Below are positions 34,677 to 40,284 of a DNA stretch of 40,284 nt, piece after piece. Each line of letters opens with the position of its first letter. The first letter of the stretch is position 1. Both the position numbers and the translations under genes were made by a program. This DNA comes from Anaerocolumna sp. (GTDB lineage: Bacteria; Bacillota; Clostridia; Lachnospirales; Lachnospiraceae). The notes below the pieces were generated by a model that saw only the letters and a list, made by a program, of their open reading frames with translations, was not told the DNA's origin and did not search any database. The stretch lies in assembly GCA_029256725.1 (NCBI GenBank), contig JAQSXJ010000064.1:1-40284 (forward strand), in the 5' to 3' direction.

Positions 34677-35582
34677 TTAGCCTTCTCTATTATAATTAGA
34701 AGGCGATACTCCCACCGCTTTTTTAAATACCTTACTGAAATAATATAAATCCGTAAATCCAACGGACTGACCCACCTCAGACATTTTCATGTTTGTGGTG
34801 GTGATCAGCTCCATAGCATGATTAATACGAACAGAATTCAGATAAGTAAAGATAGTTTTATGAGTCATCTTCTTAAATATACGGTTTATGTAATCGAAAT
34901 TACTTCCCGATATTTCTTCTATATCATGACTGGTAATCTTTCTGGCATATTCCGTGTTAAGATATTCCAACAGTTTTTGAACCTTATGATAGGATTTTGG
35001 CATAACAGAGGTGCTTTTTTGAAGTGTATACAGCAAATAACTTCGATAAGTTTCTATAAAAGCCTCCATTACCTTAATGGAACACATAATCTTGTAATTG
35101 TCCATATGGTCTTTATTGTGTTTTACAGCCTCATCTAAAAGGCAGCTCACCTTAATAAAATCCGCTGTACTGTTAAAATGATAATATTTGGGCAGCAATA
35201 AGACGTCATTGTCTATTGTATTATAAGAAAAAGGATCACTTTTAAGAGAATCATTGTGCTTTGACAGAATAAACTTAATAAACTCCTCCTCCGGAGCCAT
35301 GGGAAATCTTCTGATATCCTCCTGTTTAAAATGAAGATAATAGTATTCACAGTGAGAAGACTTGTAGCCTTCGTGGAAGTACTCTTTGTCAAGAACAAGA
35401 AAATCACCTGTTCGAAGTACATAGTTAACATTGCCTTCTTTCAGATACATCTCACCTTTTTTTATAACATAGACAATATACTCCTCTGCCCTTCTTTTGT
35501 TATGTACAAAAGGCGGCTGTATGGCTGCAGTGTTCATTAATCGTACTCTGGGAATCTGTCTGGAATTCAATTCATAAAACAT
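34677..35582 (-). CDS. AraC family transcriptional regulator
   Basis: This 301-residue regulator has an N-terminal cupin-like sugar-sensing domain (about 30-100, EYIVYVIKKGEMYLKEGNVNYVLRTGDFLVLD) and a C-terminal pair of helix-turn-helix motifs (about 205-298, ending TDLYYFSKVFKKAVGVSPSNYN, the AraC signature). It most likely activates the neighbouring galactosidase genes in response to a sugar. The stop codon faces that of the GH2 gene 18 bases away, so the two genes are convergent. Confidence 0.9.
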   Translation of the reverse strand: MFYELNSRQIPRVRLMNTAAIQPPFVHNKRRAEEYIVYVIKKGEMYLKEGNVNYVLRTGDFLVLDKEYFHEGYKSSHCEYYYLHFKQEDIRRFPMAPEEEFIKFILSKHNDSLKSDPFSYNTIDNDVLLLPKYYHFNSTADFIKVSCLLDEAVKHNKDHMDNYKIMCSIKVMEAFIETYRSYLLYTLQKSTSVMPKSYHKVQKLLEYLNTEYARKITSHDIEEISGSNFDYINRIFKKMTHKTIFTYLNSVRINHAMELITTTNMKMSEVGQSVGFTDLYYFSKVFKKAVGVSPSNYNREG

Positions 35583-35626
35583 ATATCCACCATGCCTTTC
35601 TAATTTTCCATAATAGGTTGAGTTTT

Positions 35627-35896
35627 CAAAAACGCTCTGGAGTTATGCTTTAAAACTGCTTGTGCCGTGCGCTGGTCGCTCCACTTATTTAGGGAGGCAA
35701 TCCAGTATACTCCAAAGTGGGGTAATCAGAACGGTGCAATGAATTTTCAAACATGCTCTACGATGAAAGGTATCGTTTTTGACCTAGGACTTCTAGGCTG
35801 TTGGATTGCTTTTGCTATGGATGAGCTATTCCGTGGCATATTATACTTCAGACGTTTTCAAAGTGGTAAGTGGAAAGCAAAAACAATTGTTTAGCC
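35627..35896 (+). other. Orphan open frame, possible mobile-element or small-protein remnant
   Basis: In the 35583-35995 gap the plus strand is open for 89 codons from 35627 to a TAG at 35894. The nearest starts are a GTG at 35667 and ATGs at 35730 and 35765; none has a ribosome site. The product from 35765 would hold one hydrophobic segment (GIVFDLGLLGCWIAFAM) and a basic end. Base use is less AT-rich than the surroundings. Two direct repeats, GAGTTTTCAAAAACGCTCT and GAATTTTCAAACATGCTCT, lie about 105 bases apart. A terminator with T tract follows on the same strand, which suggests a plus-strand transcript. I recognise no family. Confidence 0.3.
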
Positions 35897-35919
35897 TTAT
35901 CTTAAATTCCTTCAGATAG

Positions 35920-35975
35920 AAGAAGCCCCATGACATTCTACTTCGGTCAGAAAGCCATGGTGCTTCTTTTTTTGA
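35920..35975. terminator. Terminator between orphan frame and GH35 gene
   Basis: AAGAAGC pairs with GCTTCTT, with CCATG/CATGG inside, and the plus strand ends in a run of T. It lies just past the GH35 stop on the minus strand, so it may serve both directions. Confidence 0.7.
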
Positions 35976-35995
35976 TTTATTTACTAATATAACAA

Positions 35996-37741
35996 TTAAC
36001 CGATATCCGGCTGGCTGCTCAGATAGATTTCTTCTTTACACTTACCTTCTGTTTCAAACAGCACAATTTCATTTGTACCTTTTTTAATCAACGGCGCTGG
36101 TATATAGAGTCTTTTCTGAGGGCCGATTTCCCAATACCTTCCCAGATTAAAGCCGTTTATAAATGCACAGCCTTTACCCCATCCGGTAAAATCAAGGTAG
36201 GTATCCCCTGCTTCCTCCGCTTCAAAGTAAAACTTATAAAATCCAGGTCTGCCTTCTTCGTAATCCTTATCATAATCTACTTTCTCAATATCTTTTAAAG
36301 GTAATGTGTACATCTCCCAATCAAAGATAAGATGACCGTTTACCTGAACCCCACTGTCTATTCCTTTTCTCTGTTTCTCTAATCTGGGACCGAAATTCAC
36401 ACGTCCCATATTTTCTACCAGAATATCAAGCTGACTATTATCCGTTAACTCTACTGTAAGCTCACTTTCTGTTAACAGCTCTCGGTCATAAAGAGTTAAT
36501 ACCGGCTCCTGGTTCACAAATATCTGCGCTCTGTCGTTCGCATCATAGAGTCTGATTTTCTCTATTGCTTTTTCCTTCTTAAGAGTTGAACGATACAGGA
36601 TATATCCATAATTCTGCTCAGCTCTTTCCATTGACACAGGGTATTTACCGGTTTGTTTTTCTGTCAGATTATTAAGGTTTGCAAATAGACCGGTCTTACT
36701 GTGAAGTTTAACTGTACCGTATTCCTTTTCTACTATCTCTGTTGTTAAGGTTACCTCCGGAAGTTCGTTGTATTTTCCGATAATTTCTTTAAAGGCTTCG
36801 TATTTTTTTGTAAGCTTACCACTCTCTGTCAGAACCGCATCATAATCATAGGAGGTAACATCCGGGGTCAGCACATCATAATAATTCGAGCCGTTCATAA
36901 ATCCGAAATTCGTACCACCTTCAAACATATATATATTGACGTTTCCGGTCTTCATGATTTCTTCCAGGTCTTTCTTATTCTCCTCAAGATCTGAGGTCTG
37001 ATGCTTGTCTACTCCCCAATTATCAAACCAGCCTACCCAGAATTCCATACACATTAAAGGGCCATCTGTATGTCTTTTAAGAATTTCAAATTGCTGCGCC
37101 ACCTTTGAGCCAAAGTTAGCAGTGGGATGAACTCCCTCTACTTTTCCACAGTTAAGGGCATCTCCCCAGGGTCCGTCTGAAGTTACAAGAGGAACTACCG
37201 TACCTTCCTCTCTCATTACCTGTGCCATCCACTTAAGATATTCGGTATCATCTCCATAATAACCATATTCGTTTTCTACCTGCATCATGATAACAGGTCC
37301 ACCGTAATTAATCTGTAAAGGTGTCAATATCTTAAACAATTCCTTGTAGTAACTCTTCACATGGTCTAAGAAAGGCTCATAGAGTCCTCGCAGGCGCATT
37401 CCATCCTCTTTTAACAGCCAGGCCGGAAGTCCGCCAAACTCCCATTCCGCACAGATGTAAGGTGAGGGTCTTACAATAACCCAGAGTCCCAGTTCTCCTG
37501 CCACTTCAATAAATTTCTTTATATCAAGAATACCGTTAAAATTAAATTTCCCCTTTTCCTCCTCATGAAGATTCCAGGGTACATAAGTTTCAACGGTGTT
37601 ACAGCCCATGGCTTTTAATTTTTCTAATCTGTCTCTCCAATACTCTGGTACAACTCGAAAATAATGTATTCCACCTGATATTATCTGTATTTCATCTCCA
37701 TTAAGGTAAAATTTATCCCTTATGTCAAACTTGTTCTGCAT
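35996..37741 (-). CDS. bga: Glycoside hydrolase family 35 beta-galactosidase
   Basis: This cytoplasmic enzyme of about 581 residues hydrolyses terminal beta-galactose residues. The GH35 barrel occupies about residues 8-320, with GGIHYFRVVPEYWRDRL, the family signature GGPVIMMQVENEYG with acid/base Glu158, and nucleophile Glu233 in CMEFWVGWFDNWG. Galactose-binding-like beta domains follow (about 370-575, ending in GFNLGRYWEIGPQKRLYIP). I use ATG 37741, with AAGGAAGG 9 bases upstream; a TTG at 37765 has no site. No signal peptide, so imported oligosaccharides are the likely substrate, which fits the ABC importer next to it. Confidence 0.93.
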   Translation of the reverse strand: MQNKFDIRDKFYLNGDEIQIISGGIHYFRVVPEYWRDRLEKLKAMGCNTVETYVPWNLHEEEKGKFNFNGILDIKKFIEVAGELGLWVIVRPSPYICAEWEFGGLPAWLLKEDGMRLRGLYEPFLDHVKSYYKELFKILTPLQINYGGPVIMMQVENEYGYYGDDTEYLKWMAQVMREEGTVVPLVTSDGPWGDALNCGKVEGVHPTANFGSKVAQQFEILKRHTDGPLMCMEFWVGWFDNWGVDKHQTSDLEENKKDLEEIMKTGNVNIYMFEGGTNFGFMNGSNYYDVLTPDVTSYDYDAVLTESGKLTKKYEAFKEIIGKYNELPEVTLTTEIVEKEYGTVKLHSKTGLFANLNNLTEKQTGKYPVSMERAEQNYGYILYRSTLKKEKAIEKIRLYDANDRAQIFVNQEPVLTLYDRELLTESELTVELTDNSQLDILVENMGRVNFGPRLEKQRKGIDSGVQVNGHLIFDWEMYTLPLKDIEKVDYDKDYEEGRPGFYKFYFEAEEAGDTYLDFTGWGKGCAFINGFNLGRYWEIGPQKRLYIPAPLIKKGTNEIVLFETEGKCKEEIYLSSQPDIG

Positions 37742-38041
37742 GCTAGATAACCTTCCTTTCTGCAACTGAATATTTCTTTATGTTAAGTGTCAATCCCCGG
37801 TTTCGGTTCCTGCACTTATAATCAAAATAATGAATGAAATGAAATTATAAAATATTTTAAGAAGTATTTGTTTCATTTTTATTGTTTTTGCATCCTGATA
37901 TTACTGATAATATATTTACTTATACTCTATATTGATATCTGATATCCTCTGGTATGATTTCAAATCCTGATACTTATATGTTCAATTATCATAACTGCAG
38001 TATCTAATCTAACACAACATGCTAGTATGTTTATTTACCAG
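37742..38041. other. AT-rich upstream region of the GH35 gene
   Basis: This region must hold the GH35 promoter on the minus strand. TATAAG-type and TATAAT-type -10 boxes are visible near 37815-37849, but none has a convincing -35 partner at the right distance. No coding sequence or clear operator palindrome was seen. Confidence 0.4.
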
Positions 38042-38140
38042 ATAAGTTGAATTTTAGTTCTTTCCTCTTCCAGGTATAAAAAACCTTGAATATAGATTTT
38101 ATATCTGGAAGAGGAAAAAAATTAATTTCATATATATTTA
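38042..38140. repeat. Hairpin element, family 2, copy H3
   Basis: A strong inner stem TTTCCTCTTCCAGGTATAAAA (38061-38081) pairs at about 20 of 21 positions with 38097-38117; the outer arms TAAGTTGAATTTTAGTT and AATTTCATATA pair weakly. It aligns with the reverse complement of the element at 23112-23207 along its length. Confidence 0.7.
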
Positions 38141-38174
38141 CCTTTTATAACATAATTCTTCCTTATAAAGTTGT

Positions 38175-38228
38175 AAAGCTTCATACAAGCCACAAATTAA
38201 CATTGCAACTCGTATGAAGCTTTTTTTG
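38175..38228. terminator. Terminator after the solute-binding protein gene
   Basis: AAAGCTTCATAC pairs with GTATGAAGCTTT and is followed by T residues on the plus strand; an A-rich side makes it usable on the minus strand, where it lies about 50 bases past the gene at 38276. Confidence 0.75.
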
Positions 38229-38275
38229 TCAACTTATTTATTAACAGGTTACTTTTCTGTCAGTAATTTCGTTTT

Positions 38276-39892
38276 TTATTTGCCTAAATACTCTTTGTAA
38301 GCAGTCAACTGATCCTGAAGCACTTTATACACCTCATCATATCCTGCATCTTTCATTGCTTTTCTGAAATCAGCAACAGCTTTTTCAGGATCTCCGGCTT
38401 TACCGAAAGCAATAGCAGTTACATAACTTGCAAATACGTCAGATAAGTTAGCCATATAGGAAGCAATGTCATCTGTTTCGAATACAAGCTGTGAATAAGG
38501 AGAGTCAATTGCATAGGAATCATAGTTTGCAAAGATATCAGCTTTTCCTGAATACCATGTTTCATTATCAAGCTCTAAGTTATCATTACGTCCATACCAG
38601 AAGTTAGTACCAAGAGCATCTGTAGAATCATCATATCCTTCAGGACGACCAAGTTTGCCATCATCTGTTACTACATAATCAGTTCCTTCAATACCATAAT
38701 TGAATAGACGATAGATTTCTTCATCATTACGAATTAAATCATATACCATTAATGCTCTTTCAGGATGTTTAGAGTTAGCACCTACTGCTAAAGCACCGTG
38801 TGTGATGATAAGGTTTACAAGGTTCTTGCTAGGCTCTGAGAAAGAGAAGAACTGTACATCAGAACCGGGTTGTTTGATATCCATCTGAGGACGTACTGTT
38901 GTGTAGTAAGTCTGAGTATGATGCTGATCTGCACCAGTCTGACCTGCGTAGAACTCTTCACGTGTATCTCCTGTGTAGTTAAGTACGTCTTCTCTCCAGT
39001 ATCCTGCATCTCCCCACTGTTTCATCAGCTTAGCAAAGTCGATATATTCCTGACCTTCCATATAAGGAGAAACAAGTGTAAAAGGATCCTCATTGGAAGC
39101 GCCAAAGAAGATAGGAACTTCTAAACCGTCAAGGAAAAGTGTCTTTGTATTGGACTGGAAGTAACCACCTGCCATCTGTGAACCAAATGCCTGGCCGCTT
39201 GCTGCTGCATCCCAGGGAATAACATCAGGATAGTTGTCTTTGATGCCCTGGAAGTACTGACCCAGTTCTGCAAAGCTGTTAACACCATTTGTTAAACCAA
39301 ACTGTTTCGCCCAGTCACCACGGTACATAAATCCATGATTTGTCCACTGTTTGTAGTTATCTTCAGGTATTAAATAAGTCTTACCGTTATACTTACACAT
39401 ATCCCAGAATTCCTGTGATACAGAAGCATAAGTCTGAGGTGCATAAGTCTTTAACATATCATCTGTTAATTCTAAGAAAGCACCTTTTTTGGAGTTAGGC
39501 CATGCATCTAACCAGTCAGTAGCTGTACCGATTAAGTCGATTGTGGAATCTCCGGAAGCTAAGAGAAGGTTATACTGTGTCTGCCAGTCAGCCCACTCTA
39601 CATAGTATAATTCAAGTTCTGCGTTAACTTTTTCTGTGAGCTTTTTGTTCAGCTCAGTCATTACTGCTTCTAAGCGGCCGTTGGTTGGTTTGTTACCAAG
39701 TACAACGAATTTAATTACTTCATGTTTTGATGTATCAATTGCACCGGTTGATCCGCCATCTGTCGGAGCAGTTGTTGTACCGCCATCTGTTCCCTGTCCA
39801 GAATTGTTATTCTTTGGACCACATGCAGCAAGGCTGACAGCCATGCTTAAAATCAGGCAGAGGCTAAGTAGTTTTTTAAATGTTTTCCCCAT
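38276..39892 (-). CDS. ABC transporter sugar-binding lipoprotein (LplA type)
   Basis: This 538-residue lipoprotein binds the sugar for an ABC importer. The signal peptide MGKTFKKLLSLCLILSMAVSLAAC has a lipobox LAAC with Cys24, followed by a Gly/Thr/Ser-rich linker (about 27-50). The body has the solute-binding fold (VKFVVLGNKPTNGRLEAVMTELNKKL onward), and the last roughly 130 residues resemble the DUF3502 C-terminal domain common to LplA proteins. Family members usually take up oligosaccharides from plant polymers. AGGAGG is 6 bases before the ATG. It directly follows the permease gene (74-base gap) in the same direction, so both belong to one operon whose first genes lie outside the window. 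Confidence 0.9.
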   Translation of the reverse strand: MGKTFKKLLSLCLILSMAVSLAACGPKNNNSGQGTDGGTTTAPTDGGSTGAIDTSKHEVIKFVVLGNKPTNGRLEAVMTELNKKLTEKVNAELELYYVEWADWQTQYNLLLASGDSTIDLIGTATDWLDAWPNSKKGAFLELTDDMLKTYAPQTYASVSQEFWDMCKYNGKTYLIPEDNYKQWTNHGFMYRGDWAKQFGLTNGVNSFAELGQYFQGIKDNYPDVIPWDAAASGQAFGSQMAGGYFQSNTKTLFLDGLEVPIFFGASNEDPFTLVSPYMEGQEYIDFAKLMKQWGDAGYWREDVLNYTGDTREEFYAGQTGADQHHTQTYYTTVRPQMDIKQPGSDVQFFSFSEPSKNLVNLIITHGALAVGANSKHPERALMVYDLIRNDEEIYRLFNYGIEGTDYVVTDDGKLGRPEGYDDSTDALGTNFWYGRNDNLELDNETWYSGKADIFANYDSYAIDSPYSQLVFETDDIASYMANLSDVFASYVTAIAFGKAGDPEKAVADFRKAMKDAGYDEVYKVLQDQLTAYKEYLGK

Positions 39893-39966
39893 AAATTTCC
39901 TCCTGTTATATAATTTATATGTTTACTTCGTCTTGCGAAGAGAAACACCACCGAGTTACTTTCTCT

Positions 39967-40284
39967 TTAGCCCTTTACAGCACCAACTGTGATACCTGCA
40001 ATAAAGTACTTCTGTACAAAGGGGTAAAGTAAAATGATAGGACCAGTTGCCACAACCGCTGTAGACATTTTAAGTGTTTCCAGAGGAAGTGAGGTTACTA
40101 CTACATTGGAACCTGCAACGGAGTTCTTTAAGGATGCAACCTCGTTGACAATTTTATATAAGTGATACTGTAGAGGTCTGAATTCTACCTTAGCGGAAAG
40201 GAATAACATGGAGTTATACCATTCATTCCAGTAACCGAGTGCCAGGAACAAACCGATGGTAGCAAGAGCCGGTTTTAGCATTGG
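39967..40284 (-). CDS. Carbohydrate ABC transporter permease, C-terminal part (cut by window end)
   Basis: This is the last roughly 105 residues of a MalG/LplC-type (CUT1) permease; the gene begins beyond the right edge. The frame remains open to the last base (codon CCA before the internal ATG). The sequence ATIGLFLALGYWNEWYNSMLFL is the helix-and-loop region near the conserved permease motif, and the end IILLYPFVQKYFIAGITVGAVKG is the standard C-terminus of this family. With the binding protein downstream it forms the sugar importer that probably feeds the GH35 and GH2 enzymes. Confidence 0.9.
   Translation of the reverse strand, partial: PMLKPALATIGLFLALGYWNEWYNSMLFLSAKVEFRPLQYHLYKIVNEVASLKNSVAGSNVVVTSLPLETLKMSTAVVATGPIILLYPFVQKYFIAGITVGAVKG

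Noticed and set aside
39636..39992. 118-codon plus-strand frame
   Set aside because: It is antisense to the solute-binding protein signal peptide region.

Overview
The window is AT-rich DNA from a low-GC Gram-positive anaerobe. The gene content suggests a Clostridia member of the Lachnospiraceae (Anaerocolumna / Lachnoclostridium phytofermentans type): plant-sugar glycosidases with an LplA-type binding protein, a class D sortase, a CspB-like subtilase, a DUF5662 protein and strong AGGAGG ribosome sites. This assignment is an inference; there is no rRNA or other marker gene here. No tRNA, rRNA, CRISPR array or complete insertion sequence was seen.

Layout. 0.2-3.2 kb: a polyphosphate operon on the minus strand (Ppx/GppA, then PPK1), with ppk broken in mid-gene. 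3.4-8.4 kb: a DUF5662 protein, an amino acid permease with an unusual structured leader, a small lipoprotein and a MATE exporter. 8.5-12.4 kb: a siroheme nitrite/sulfite reductase that has lost its middle, then an MFS transporter and a ROK regulator behind a consensus promoter. 12.8-18.1 kb: a small membrane protein, a DUF4362 protein, a CspB-like subtilase, a CPBP membrane protease and a secreted alpha/beta hydrolase. 18.3-21.8 kb: a gene remnant and four little-known minus-strand genes, three with a single N-terminal membrane segment. 22.3-24.2 kb: two related small proteins, an LPxTG tail fragment and a class D sortase. 24.7-28.6 kb: a LysM cell-wall hydrolase, enolase and a LacI regulator. 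28.7-31.6 kb: a three-gene ABC exporter preceded by promoter, 18-codon leader peptide, anti-antiterminator and terminator. 32.2-40.3 kb: a galactoside-use region with GH2 and GH35 beta-galactosidases, an AraC regulator, and the solute-binding protein and permease of a carbohydrate ABC importer that runs off the window.

The most interesting material lies between the genes. The exporter leader has every part expected of ribosome-mediated attenuation. A module of about 57 bp ends exactly at the start codon of two unrelated genes (20.4 and 32.2 kb) and carries a hairpin plus a possible Shine-Dalgarno-sequestering strand. Two families of large intergenic hairpins recur (4.0 and 22.0 kb; 15.8, 23.1 and 38.0 kb), with further single hairpins between genes. 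The amino acid permease leader contains two perfect 9-bp palindromes that interleave. Two metabolic genes (ppk and the reductase) are each interrupted by what look like internal deletions.
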